From assembly GCF_006716315.1 (NCBI RefSeq), contig NZ_VFOV01000001.1, positions 2,062,501-2,126,500 on the forward strand: a DNA stretch of 64,000 nt, read 5' to 3'. Positions 1 to 7,638 of this stretch are shown piece by piece. A model generated the notes under the pieces. That model did no database searches. It saw nothing but the letters and a program-made list of their open reading frames with translations, and had not been told where the DNA came from. The stretch is from Nocardioides albertanoniae. GTDB lineage: Bacteria > Actinomycetota > Actinomycetes > Propionibacteriales > Nocardioidaceae. The translations under genes and the position numbers were made by a program. Every line of letters begins with the position of its first letter. Within the stretch, counting starts at the first letter, position 1.

Positions 1-1429
1 AGCGGCGGCCGAGCGCGCGCAGCATCATCGCGGAGAGGTCCTGGGCCTCGTCGGCGACGATGTGGGCCACCGAGGGGGTGCGCTCGAGCAGGTCGGTGAT
101 CTCGTCGAGGAGCACCAGGTCGGCCAGCGTCCAGCGGGCGGTGCCGGCCGAGCGCGGCGGCTTCTCCCAGACCAGCATCTCCTGCTCGGCCTGCGACAGG
201 ATGCCGTCGGCGACCTCCGCCAGCCGCTCGGGCGAGCTGAACAGCGTGAACAGCACCCGGGCCGGCTTGAGATCCGGCCACAGCGCAGCGGCGTAGTCCT
301 TGACCGGCTTGGCGCGCGCCACCGCGTCGTGCACCCGGTCGTCGGGGGAGTCGCCCGAGCGCTCCATCTGGACAAGCACCCGGTGGGCGAGGGCGCGGGG
401 GAGCAGCGCCCGCCCGGCGGAGTAGCGCAGGTCGTTGGCCAGCAGCCCCTCGACCGCCTCCCGGGCCTCGTAGGAGGGAACCCGCCAGCGCCGTGACCCG
501 CGCGGGACGACCAGGGCCTCCTCGGGCTCACCGACGTGGGACCAGACCGCGCGGCGGAGCACCTCGGCCATGCGTACGTCGCCCTTCAGCGTCGCCACCG
601 ACGCGGGCTCGTCCGCGCGGAGCTTGCCGTGCGCGGAGACCAGCTCGGCGATCGTCGCCTGCTTGGCCTGGATCTCGCCGAGCGCGGGCAGGACGTCACG
701 GATGTAGCGCAGGAACGAGGCGTTGGGGCCGATGATCAGCACCCCGCGCCGGGTGAGCTGGTCGCGGTGCGCGTAGAGGAGGAAGGCCGCGCGGTGCAGC
801 CCGACGGCCGTCTTGCCGGTGCCCGGCGCACCCTGCACGACGATCGTCTGGGACAGGTCGGCACGCACGAGCATGTCCTGCTCGGGCTGGATGGTCGCCA
901 CGATGTCGCGCATCGGCCCGGTGCGGGGCCGCTCGATCTCGGCGTCGAGGATCGCCGAGTGCTCCTCGGCGGGAGCGGGCTCGGCGAGCGACTCGTCTTC
1001 GTACGCCGTCAGCTCGCCGTGGGAGAACCCGTAGCGTCGCCGCAGGCTCAGGCCCATCGGCTCGGTGCGCGAGGCGCGATAGAACGGCACGCTGACCGGA
1101 GCGCGCCAGTCGACCACCATCGGGTCGCCGGCGCCGTCGGAGATGTGACGGCGGCCGACGTGGAAGCTCTCCGCTCCCGCGGCAGCCGTCCGGTCGATGC
1201 GGCCGAAGAACAACGGGATGTCCGGGTCGTCGGCCAGCTGCTCGAGCCGCCGCGCGAGGGTCGCGTCGAGGATCTCGGCGCTGACCCAGTTGCCGGCGTC
1301 GGTGGAGTCCAGCGACTCCACCTTCCGGCGCATCCGGGCCAGGTCCTGGCGCGATGCGTCCAGATGGGCCCGCTCAGCGTCGAGCTCGTCCTCGGCGGCG
1401 GTCTCGTCCACGGGAGCGTCTAGGGGCAT
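1..1429 (-). CDS. HelD/HelR-like RNA polymerase-associated helicase, 3' end cut by window edge
   Basis: Superfamily 1 ATP-dependent helicase of the HelD type, which in actinobacteria removes stalled or drug-bound RNA polymerase. About 476 codons are visible from ATG at 1429; the gene runs off the left edge. The N-terminus is charged and helical (coiled-coil arm typical of HelD), Walker A reads GAPGTGKTAV near residue 200, and the Walker B/motif II DEAQD lies near residue 456, close to the edge. The family is usually 680-780 residues, so roughly the last third is missing. It diverges from the gene at 1571; a TATGTT -10 candidate lies in the shared gap. A UvrD-type DNA helicase is the alternative, but the long N-terminal arm before Walker A favours HelD. 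Confidence 0.82.
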   Translation of the reverse strand, partial: MPLDAPVDETAAEDELDAERAHLDASRQDLARMRRKVESLDSTDAGNWVSAEILDATLARRLEQLADDPDIPLFFGRIDRTAAAGAESFHVGRRHISDGAGDPMVVDWRAPVSVPFYRASRTEPMGLSLRRRYGFSHGELTAYEDESLAEPAPAEEHSAILDAEIERPRTGPMRDIVATIQPEQDMLVRADLSQTIVVQGAPGTGKTAVGLHRAAFLLYAHRDQLTRRGVLIIGPNASFLRYIRDVLPALGEIQAKQATIAELVSAHGKLRADEPASVATLKGDVRMAEVLRRAVWSHVGEPEEALVVPRGSRRWRVPSYEAREAVEGLLANDLRYSAGRALLPRALAHRVLVQMERSGDSPDDRVHDAVARAKPVKDYAAALWPDLKPARVLFTLFSSPERLAEVADGILSQAEQEMLVWEKPPRSAGTARWTLADLVLLDEITDLLERTPSVAHIVADEAQDLSAMMLRALGRR

Positions 1430-1570
1430 GGCTGAGTCATCGCTTCTCCGTCGGCGGCTGGGTTCGAACGGCTGGGTCCGAGGGGCAAAGGCTCCAACAT
1501 AGGCGAACGCGGAGTGGCCGACCAACAGGTTATCGGGGCCCGCGTTGGGCACAGCAGGCACACTGGGGAG

Positions 1571-1930
1571 GTGAGCCTGTTCGATCGCTTCCGACGCCGC
1601 GGGAAGCGGATGAGTCGTCCCACGGGCGGCAGGTACACCGGATCCACGCGGGTGCGCGCCGCGGACTCCGCCGATCAGTCGCACCTCGAAAAGTTCGTCG
1701 AGACCCGGCGCGGTGTCGAGGGGTTCGTCGAGCCACGCACCGTCGTCAGCGAGGTGACCCTGCTGCTGGTCGCCCACGACGGCGAGTGGACCCGGCGGCG
1801 GGTGCCGTCGGCGAAGTGGGCGCACACGTTCGCCAACAAGCACGGTGTCCCGTCCTACGACGCCGCGGTGGTCGGCGTACCGCAGCGGATGCGCGACTAC
1901 AACCGGCGCCAGAAGCAGCAGGGCAAGTAG
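1571..1930 (+). CDS. Small conserved protein of unknown function
   Basis: A 119-residue basic protein I do not recognise. It begins VSLFDRFRRRGKR and ends with a Lys/Gln/Arg-rich tail; the middle contains VSEVTLLLVAHDGEW followed by WAHTFANKHGVPSYD. No membrane segment or signal peptide is seen. I chose the GTG at 1571 because a CACACT element ends six bases upstream, giving the leaderless spacing common in this window. GTG 1514 (138 aa) and ATG 1610 are alternatives in the same frame. It is divergent from the HelD-like gene, a position that may reflect shared regulation. Codon use is typical of a real gene, with GC-rich third positions throughout. Confidence 0.7.
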   Translation: MSLFDRFRRRGKRMSRPTGGRYTGSTRVRAADSADQSHLEKFVETRRGVEGFVEPRTVVSEVTLLLVAHDGEWTRRRVPSAKWAHTFANKHGVPSYDAAVVGVPQRMRDYNRRQKQQGK

Positions 1931-2088
1931 TCGCCGAACCGGCAACCGCGCCAAGCGTGGCGCGGAAGGCGCGCGCCGGTCGTGCCGCCCTCGGTCTGGA
2001 GCGGCACGCCTCAACGCAGTCAGAACTGCGTGGCCCAGCCGTTGAGCGACTCCATCGTGACGTGTCGTGTCGTGTCGTACGGCGACGG

Positions 2089-3303
2089 CTAGGCGGGAAC
2101 ACGACGGCGTGCTCTGGAAGCTAGAGCCAAGGCCGTGCCGGTCGCCAGCGTTGTGAGACAGGCCGCAAACCCGAAGGGCGCGGCGGCGCCGATCGTGAGC
2201 ACGAGACCTCCGAGTGCTGTTCCGAGCGCATTGCCTCCATTCAGCGCGGTGTTCACCCACGTCGAGGCTTCCGTGCGCCGTTCGGGCGTCACAAGGCTGT
2301 CGGCGCCGGTGAAGGCGACCACGAACACCGGTGCCGCTACCGCGCCGACGGCGATGAGGATGACGCCCACGACTATGAGCTCGGGCGCGGCGATCGCTGC
2401 CCCGACTTGGGCCGCGGCCGAGGTCAGCAGCAGGAGGACGAGCGCGAAAGCCCACGGTGGGTCTCGTCGGAGTCGGGCCCAAGCCAAACCCCCGAAGATC
2501 GCGCCGACAGCCATGCCGGCCTCAACGACTCCTACCGCGCTCGGTGTACCGGCGCCGTCAGCGATCGCTGCTACGCCGACAAAGCAGGCCGCCCCAGCAG
2601 CGCCGGTCATCGCCATAGCCATCAGGAGGGGCGCCAGTCCTGGCCGTCTCAGGATTCCGGCGTGTGGCTTGCGACTCTGAACAACGGCTGCGTCCGACGC
2701 CGGGACAGGGACGTACGCGGAGGTAGCCAGTCCCGCCGTTCCGACCACGACAAGGCCTGCTGCCAGCAGGAGGCCCAGTCGCGCAGGGCCAGTGGCGAGC
2801 ACCACGCTGGCAGACAGCGGACCTATCAGATACAGCGACTCCTCGGCAATGGAGTCGAGCGAGTAGGCGATGCGTCGGGGTGGCCCTTCGGCGGCGATCT
2901 CACGCCACTGAGCCCGCATCGAGGGGCCTAAGGCTGGCGCACTCAAGCCGAGGAGGAGCCCCGTTGCCACCCAGAAGATGTCGGGCCGGCTATCGCCGGC
3001 CAGCACTCCTACGGTGATGAGCAGCGCGGAGTAGCAGGCGGCATAGGGGGGAAGGACGCGTCGCTGACCGAAGCGGTCGATCAAGCGCGCCTGGATCGGC
3101 ATGGCGAGCGTGGCAAACCCCAAGGCAGCCGAAGACGCGGCGGCCACCGCGAAGGAGCCTGAGGACTCGCGGATAGTGAAAAGCAGGCAGAGTGGGAGCA
3201 GCCCGTAGGTCAGTCGACCGACCATGGCGAACGCGAAAGTGCGCGCTACGCCGGGGCCAGAAATGACGCCGCGGATGCTCCCGGCGTGGGTAACGCCGGT
3301 CAT
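2089..3303 (-). CDS. MFS transporter
   Basis: A 404-residue integral membrane protein with about twelve hydrophobic segments in two halves, the layout of a major facilitator drug or sugar exporter. The first cytoplasmic loop carries a motif-A-like stretch (QARLIDRFGQRRVLPP, around residues 70-86), and the second half starts after a basic loop near residue 210 (VQSRKPHAGILRRPG). Start ATG at 3303. Substrate cannot be told from sequence. Codon use is somewhat less biased than that of its neighbours (more A/T third positions), which may mean recent acquisition. It stands alone, pointing away from the exporter operon at 3581; a hairpin at 3366-3390 lies in its upstream region. Confidence 0.85.
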   Translation of the reverse strand: MTGVTHAGSIRGVISGPGVARTFAFAMVGRLTYGLLPLCLLFTIRESSGSFAVAAASSAALGFATLAMPIQARLIDRFGQRRVLPPYAACYSALLITVGVLAGDSRPDIFWVATGLLLGLSAPALGPSMRAQWREIAAEGPPRRIAYSLDSIAEESLYLIGPLSASVVLATGPARLGLLLAAGLVVVGTAGLATSAYVPVPASDAAVVQSRKPHAGILRRPGLAPLLMAMAMTGAAGAACFVGVAAIADGAGTPSAVGVVEAGMAVGAIFGGLAWARLRRDPPWAFALVLLLLTSAAAQVGAAIAAPELIVVGVILIAVGAVAAPVFVVAFTGADSLVTPERRTEASTWVNTALNGGNALGTALGGLVLTIGAAAPFGFAACLTTLATGTALALASRARRRVPA

Positions 3304-3365
3304 AGCAAGATCTCCGAATCAGTATCGCCCGACCTCGCGGTGGGGCGGAGAATGGGGCGCAAAAT

Positions 3366-3390
3366 CGCGCGGTGCCACAGGCACCGCGCG
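3366..3390. other. Hairpin in the 3304-3580 intergenic region
   Basis: A perfect 10-bp stem (CGCGCGGTGC and its complement) around the loop CACAG. It lies 63 bp upstream of the MFS start and 160 bp upstream of the ABC exporter promoter. It could be a 5' UTR attenuator of the MFS gene or simply a structural element; there is no T-run on either side. Confidence 0.4.
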
Positions 3391-3550
3391 AGCGACCTAG
3401 TGATTCCGAGTAGCCATGCGGGCCACCATAGAGTGCCTTCCGTCTACATCGCCAACGGCAATCGCGCAGGGAGCCTTCGGCTCATCGTCCTTGTGCTTGG
3501 CGGGACGGTGACCTTCCCGGCGTGCAGATAACAGCGAACTCGCTCGAAAC

Positions 3551-3572
3551 TGTCGGTGCCCGCCTCTAGTCT
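3551..3572 (+). promoter_or_regulatory. PafBC-type (LexA-independent DNA damage) promoter of the ABC exporter
   Basis: TGTCGGTG at 3551-3558, exactly 8 bp, then TAGTCT at 3567-3572. This fits the mycobacterial RecA-independent damage promoter, TGTCRGtg-N8-TANNNT, bound by PafBC. The start codon GTG 3581 lies 8 nt after the -10 box, so the transcript would be leaderless or nearly so. The same motif precedes recA and uvrC in this window. Confidence 0.75.
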
Positions 3573-3580
3573 TTGCCGAC

Positions 3581-4510
3581 GTGGGTGAAGAGCTGATGGT
3601 CTCGGCGCAGGGGCTGCGCAAGTCGTTCGGCGACTTCGAGGCGGTGCGTGGCATCGACGTCTCGGTGCGGCCGGGGGTGGCGTACGGCTTCCTCGGGCCC
3701 AACGGCGCGGGGAAGTCCTCGACGATGCGGATGATCTGCTGCGTCTCGCCGGCGAGCGCGGGAGAGCTGCGGGTCTTCGGGATGGACCCGGCCAAGGACG
3801 GGCCGAAGATCAAGGCGCGCCTCGGGGTGTGCCCGCAGGAGGACACCCTCGACGTCGAGCTCAACGTCTACGACAACCTCTACGTCTACGGCCGCTACTT
3901 CGGGCTGCCGCGGGCCGAGGTCAAGGGCCGGATCGAGGAGCTGCTCGACTTCGTGCAGCTCACCGAGAAGGCCAAGGCGAAGGTCGACGACCTCTCCGGC
4001 GGGATGAAGCGTCGGCTCACGATCGCCCGCAGCCTGATCAACCGGCCCGAGATCCTCGTGCTCGACGAGCCGACCACGGGGCTCGACCCCCAGGCCCGCC
4101 ACGTCATCTGGGACCGGCTCTTCCGGCTCAAGCAGGCGGGCGTCACCCTGCTGCTGACCACGCACTACATGGACGAGGCCGAGCAGCTCTGCGACGAGCT
4201 GGTCGTGATGGACCAGGGCCGGATCGTGGCTCACGGCACCCCGCTGGGGCTGATCCGCGAGCACTCCACACGTGAGGTCGCCGAGCTCCGCTTCGGGGTC
4301 GGCGAGCACGAGGCGCTGGCCGCCAAGGTCGAGGACCTCGCCGAGCGCGTCGAGGTGCTGCCCGACCGGCTGCTGCTCTACAGCGACGACGGTGAGGGTG
4401 TCATCGAGGCCGTCCACGGCCGCAACCTGTCGCCGGTGGCCACCCTCGTGCGCCGCTCGTCGCTGGAAGACGTCTTCCTGCACCTCACCGGCCGGACGCT
4501 GGTGGACTGA
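3581..4510 (+). CDS. ABC exporter ATPase, DrrA/NodI type
   Basis: ATP-binding subunit of an ABC-2 exporter of the drug/antibiotic type. Of 309 residues: Walker A GPNGAGKSST (about 39-48), Q-loop CPQED (Q86), signature LSGGMKRR (about 138-145), Walker [13 protein letters not shown] (about 158-169) and switch His in TTHYMDEA (about 195). The C-terminal hundred residues match the regulatory tail of DrrA-like ATPases. GTG 3581 is preferred because of the -10 box at 3567-3572; ATG 3596 is in frame and possible. The stop overlaps the next start by one base (TGATG), and two permeases follow. The PafBC-type promoter suggests induction by DNA damage, which fits export of a genotoxic compound. Confidence 0.92.
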   Translation: MGEELMVSAQGLRKSFGDFEAVRGIDVSVRPGVAYGFLGPNGAGKSSTMRMICCVSPASAGELRVFGMDPAKDGPKIKARLGVCPQEDTLDVELNVYDNLYVYGRYFGLPRAEVKGRIEELLDFVQLTEKAKAKVDDLSGGMKRRLTIARSLINRPEILVLDEPTTGLDPQARHVIWDRLFRLKQAGVTLLLTTHYMDEAEQLCDELVVMDQGRIVAHGTPLGLIREHSTREVAELRFGVGEHEALAAKVEDLAERVEVLPDRLLLYSDDGEGVIEAVHGRNLSPVATLVRRSSLEDVFLHLTGRTLVD

Positions 4511-5352
4511 TGGTCGACTACGCCGGCTCGGGGCCAAACATGCGAACGGCCACCCCGCCGACGGCTCCGTCGGGCACGGTCGCGGGCGCGCTGCGGATGT
4601 GGGACTACTGGCTCACCGTGCTGGCGCGCACCTGGAAGGGCGGGGTGATCACGACCTTCGTGACGCCGTTCTTCTACGTGCTCGCGCTGGGGGTGCTGCT
4701 CGGCGGCTTCGTGCAGGCCGATCCGGCGACGCTGGAGGGCGCCGACTCCTATCTGGCGTTCGTCGCGCCGGGGATGGTCGCGGCCCACGCGATGACGATC
4801 GCCTTCTCCGAGATGACCTATCCCGTCTACGGCATGGTCAAGTGGCAGCGGATCTACTTCTCGATGATCGCCTCGCCGCTGACCGCCGCCCACATCGTGC
4901 TGGCCCAGCTGGGCTTCCTGATGCTGCGTACGCTGTTCGCCTGCGGCGTGTTCCTGCTCGTGCTGGCTCCCTTCGGAGTCTTCGAGTCGTGGTGGGGAGC
5001 GCTGGTGGCCTGGCTGGTGCAGGGCCTGGTCGTGCTGGCCTTCGGCACCCCGGTGCTGCTGTTCTCGCTCTCGATCAAGGGCGAGGAGTCGTTCGCGCTG
5101 ATCTTCCGGCTCGGGATGATCCCGCTCACGCTGTTCTCCGGCACCTTCTTCCCGGTCGCCAACCTCGGGCCGGTGCTGGAGAAGGTCGCGATGGCCTCAC
5201 CGCTGTGGCAGGGCGTCGACCTCACCCGGATGCTCGCGCTGGGTGAGATCGACTGGCTGGCCGCCGCGGTGCACGTGGTCTATCTCGGGCTTCTCGCCGG
5301 CGTCTGCTGGTGGCTCGCGGTGCGCAGGCTGGGCGAGAGGCTGGTCTCCTGA
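4510..5352 (+). CDS. ABC-2 type exporter permease
   Basis: A 280-residue membrane protein with six predicted transmembrane segments, the ABC-2 permease fold partnered with DrrA/NodI-type ATPases. It has a cytoplasmic N-terminus of about 30 residues, an early amphipathic stretch (MWDYWLTVLARTWKGG), and the typical later motif LTLFSGTFFPVANLGPVLEKVA (shown here as its parts LTLFSGTFFPVAN and LGPVLEKVA) near residues 200-222, before the last segment. The start ATG overlaps the stop of the ATPase gene, and its stop overlaps the next start in the same way, so the three genes form one translationally coupled operon. It probably pairs with the following permease as a heterodimer. Confidence 0.88.
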   Translation: MVDYAGSGPNMRTATPPTAPSGTVAGALRMWDYWLTVLARTWKGGVITTFVTPFFYVLALGVLLGGFVQADPATLEGADSYLAFVAPGMVAAHAMTIAFSEMTYPVYGMVKWQRIYFSMIASPLTAAHIVLAQLGFLMLRTLFACGVFLLVLAPFGVFESWWGALVAWLVQGLVVLAFGTPVLLFSLSIKGEESFALIFRLGMIPLTLFSGTFFPVANLGPVLEKVAMASPLWQGVDLTRMLALGEIDWLAAAVHVVYLGLLAGVCWWLAVRRLGERLVS

Positions 5353-6164
5353 TGGCTCTCTTCAACGCCGCCCTCGGCGCCACCGTCGCCCGGCCTCTGC
5401 GAGGCAGCGAGGCCGCCCGGCTGCTGCTGTGGCGCAACGTCATGGTCTATCGACGCGCCTGGCTGGTGTTCATCACCGGCTTCCTCGAGCCGGTCTTCTA
5501 CCTGCTCTCGATCGGCATCGGCGTGGGCGCGATGGTGGTCGGTTTCGAGTACGCCGGGAGGCCGGTCGACTATCGCGAGTTCGTCGCGCCCGGCATGATC
5601 GCGGCCTCGGCGATGAACGGGTCGCTGCTCGACGCGACCTTCAACTTCTTCTTCAAGCTGAAGTACAACAAGCTCTACGACCAGATGCTGGCCACGCCGC
5701 TGCGCACCGTCGACATCGCGATCGGCGAGATCCTCTGGAACCAGCTGCGCAGCGGCATCTACGTCACCGCGTTCCTGCTGATCATGGTGGCGATGGACCT
5801 GGTGCACTCCTGGTGGGCGGTGCTGGTCGTGCCGGCGGCGCTGCTGATCGGCACGGCCTTCGGCGCCGTGGGCATGGCCCTGACCACCTACATGAGCTCC
5901 TGGCAGGACTTCGAGAAGATCACGCTCGCGATGATGCCGATGTTCCTCTTCTCCGCCACCTTCTTCCCGGTCACCGCCTACCCCGGCTGGCTGCGCTGGA
6001 TCGTCGAGCTGACCCCGCTCTACCGGGGCGTGGTGCTCTGTCGCGACCTGACGCTCGGGGTGCCGTCCTGGGGTGCGCTGGTCTCGGTGGTCTACCTGCT
6101 CGCCTTCGGGGCGGTCGGCCTCGTCGTGGTCCGGCGCCGCCTCGACAAGCTGCTGCTCACCTGA
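5352..6164 (+). CDS. ABC-2 type exporter permease, second subunit
   Basis: A 270-residue six-helix permease, paralogous in layout to the preceding one (FLEPVFYLLSIGIGVG near residue 38; FLFSATFFPVTAYPGWL near residue 195). Start ATG 5352 overlaps the previous stop (TGATG). An in-frame GTG 42 bases upstream is rejected because it would sit inside the upstream gene. With the ATPase at 3581 this makes a complete exporter. The substrate is unknown; one ATPase with two permeases is common for daunorubicin- or linearmycin-type resistance systems and for O-antigen-free lipophilic drug export. Confidence 0.88.
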   Translation: MALFNAALGATVARPLRGSEAARLLLWRNVMVYRRAWLVFITGFLEPVFYLLSIGIGVGAMVVGFEYAGRPVDYREFVAPGMIAASAMNGSLLDATFNFFFKLKYNKLYDQMLATPLRTVDIAIGEILWNQLRSGIYVTAFLLIMVAMDLVHSWWAVLVVPAALLIGTAFGAVGMALTTYMSSWQDFEKITLAMMPMFLFSATFFPVTAYPGWLRWIVELTPLYRGVVLCRDLTLGVPSWGALVSVVYLLAFGAVGLVVVRRRLDKLLLT

Positions 6165-6247
6165 GCCGTGGCCACGGGCGCCGGTGCTCGCGTCTCACAG
6201 GCAGGATTCCCCTCGTGACCGTCGCGGTTGCGCGTCAGGATGGAGAC

Positions 6248-7420
6248 ATGACGTACGACGCGCCTGCCGAAGCGGGGCCCGAGGCGATCCATCCCGAGCC
6301 CGACACCAAGGACTGGACCTGGATCCTCGATCGGCCCTGCCCCGAGTGCGGCTTCGTCGCTGGGTCGGTGACGGCCGACCAGCTCCCGGAGCTGATCCGT
6401 GACAACGCGACCTACTGGGAGATCTATCTCGCTGCCGACAACGCGCGAGAGCGGCCGCGCCCGGCGGTGTGGTCGTCGCTGGAGTACGCGGCACACGTGC
6501 GCGACGTCCACCGCCTCTTCGCCGAGCGTGTCGAGCTGATGCTCACCGAGCACGAGCCGAGCTTCGCCAACTGGGACCAGGACGCCACCGCACGCGACTC
6601 CGACTACGCCGCCCAGGACCCCGAAGCCGTCGCCGACGAGCTGATGGACGCCGCCGACCTGGCCGCCGCGACCTACGAGAAGGTGCCGCCTGATGCCTGG
6701 GGTCGCCGCGGGGTGCGGTCCAACGGTGACGTGTTCAGCGTCGAGACGCTGGGCCGCTACCACCTCCACGACGCGGTCCACCACCTGTGGGACGTGCGTG
6801 CCGCCGCGAAGCGGGCGACGGTGGCGGCCTATGACGCCAGCGTCGCGACGTACGTCCAGGCCACGTCGTTCTCGGAGCAGACCCGCTCGGTGCTCGACCG
6901 GTTCCTCGCCGAGCTCGAGACGGGCGACCACGTGCTCGAGATCGGTTCAGGGCCCGGTCATGACGCGAAGGCGCTCGAGGCCGGGGGAGTGCGGGTGCGG
7001 CGCACCGACATCACCGAGGGATTCGTGGCACACCTGCGCAAGCAGGGCTTCGCCGCGGCCTGCCTCGACCCGCTCAGCGACGACCTGCGTGACCCGGTCC
7101 ACCCTGACGTGCCCTACGCCGCGGTCTGGGCCTCGGCGACGCTGCTCCACGTGGCCCGCGACGACTTCGGCACGGTGCTCGGCCGGCTCGCCGCGGTCAC
7201 CCGCCCCGGCGGCACACTGCACGTCTCGCTGAAGGAGGGCGACGGCGAGGAGTGGACCAACCGCGGCCACGTCGAGGCGCCCCGACTCTTCGTCTACTGG
7301 CGTGAGCCCGCGCTGCGCACCGCGCTGGAGGAGGCCGGTTGGGAGGTGCTCGAGGTCGGGCACGCCGACGGTCGGCTCGGTGACGTCTGGCTCGACGTGC
7401 TCGCGCGTCGGCGGGGCTGA
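6248..7420 (+). CDS. DinB-like / SAM methyltransferase fusion protein
   Basis: A 390-residue two-domain protein. Residues about 20-200 look like a DinB/mycothiol-dependent four-helix bundle: a WTWILDRPCPECGF opening, a first His in YAAHVRDVH and the paired His motif RYHLHDAVHHLWDV near residue 180, positions that bind metal in the family. Residues about 215-390 are a class I methyltransferase with motif I VLEIGSGPGHDA (about 226-237) and a late TRPGGTLHVS strand. ATG 6248 is chosen because GGATGGAG precedes it; GTG 6215 is an upstream alternative. The linker is continuous, with no stop or frameshift. DinB proteins often perform thiol transfer or detoxification; what the methyltransferase acts on is unknown. 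It is followed closely by DUF3046. Confidence 0.8.
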   Translation: MTYDAPAEAGPEAIHPEPDTKDWTWILDRPCPECGFVAGSVTADQLPELIRDNATYWEIYLAADNARERPRPAVWSSLEYAAHVRDVHRLFAERVELMLTEHEPSFANWDQDATARDSDYAAQDPEAVADELMDAADLAAATYEKVPPDAWGRRGVRSNGDVFSVETLGRYHLHDAVHHLWDVRAAAKRATVAAYDASVATYVQATSFSEQTRSVLDRFLAELETGDHVLEIGSGPGHDAKALEAGGVRVRRTDITEGFVAHLRKQGFAAACLDPLSDDLRDPVHPDVPYAAVWASATLLHVARDDFGTVLGRLAAVTRPGGTLHVSLKEGDGEEWTNRGHVEAPRLFVYWREPALRTALEEAGWEVLEVGHADGRLGDVWLDVLARRRG

Positions 7421-7443
7421 GATCGCCGGTAGCATTCGGCGCG

Positions 7444-7638
7444 ATGAGGCACACGGAGTTCTGGACCCGGATGGATGAGGCGCTCGGCGCCGGCTACTCG
7501 CGAGCCTGGGCGCGCCAGTTCGTGATGGGCGATCTCGGCGGTCGCACCGCCCAGGAGGCGCTCGACGACGGCATCTCGCCCAAGGAGGTATGGGCCGCGG
7601 TCTGGAAGGCTCTGGAGCTGCCGGCGCGCGAGCGATGA
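7444..7638 (+). CDS. DUF3046 family small protein
   Basis: A 64-residue protein matching DUF3046, a short actinobacterial family commonly found close to recA/recX. It has the family's opening (MRHTEFWTRMDEALG), a central FVMGDLGGRTAQEAL and the WAAVWKALELP ending. No catalytic residues are known for the family. A TAGCAT -10 candidate ends eight bases before ATG 7444, so it may have a leaderless promoter of its own. Its stop overlaps the next start (ATGA), coupling it to the MFS transporter. recA lies 3.5 kb downstream. Confidence 0.85.
   Translation: MRHTEFWTRMDEALGAGYSRAWARQFVMGDLGGRTAQEALDDGISPKEVWAAVWKALELPARER

Noticed and set aside
1473..1484. GTTCGAAC-like sequence near the HelD start as a LexA box
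   Set aside because: It lacks the CGAAC-N4-GTTCG arrangement; only a chance palindrome.
3304..3580. Short plus-strand frame 3286-3531 upstream of the exporter as a gene
   Set aside because: No ribosome site, odd composition and it crosses the hairpin at 3366-3390; treated as regulatory space.
5243..7420. One 725-codon open frame spanning the second permease and the DinB-methyltransferase gene
   Set aside because: The first part is a shadow of the permease in another phase with Arg/Ala-rich noise; the real gene starts at ATG 6248 with a ribosome site.
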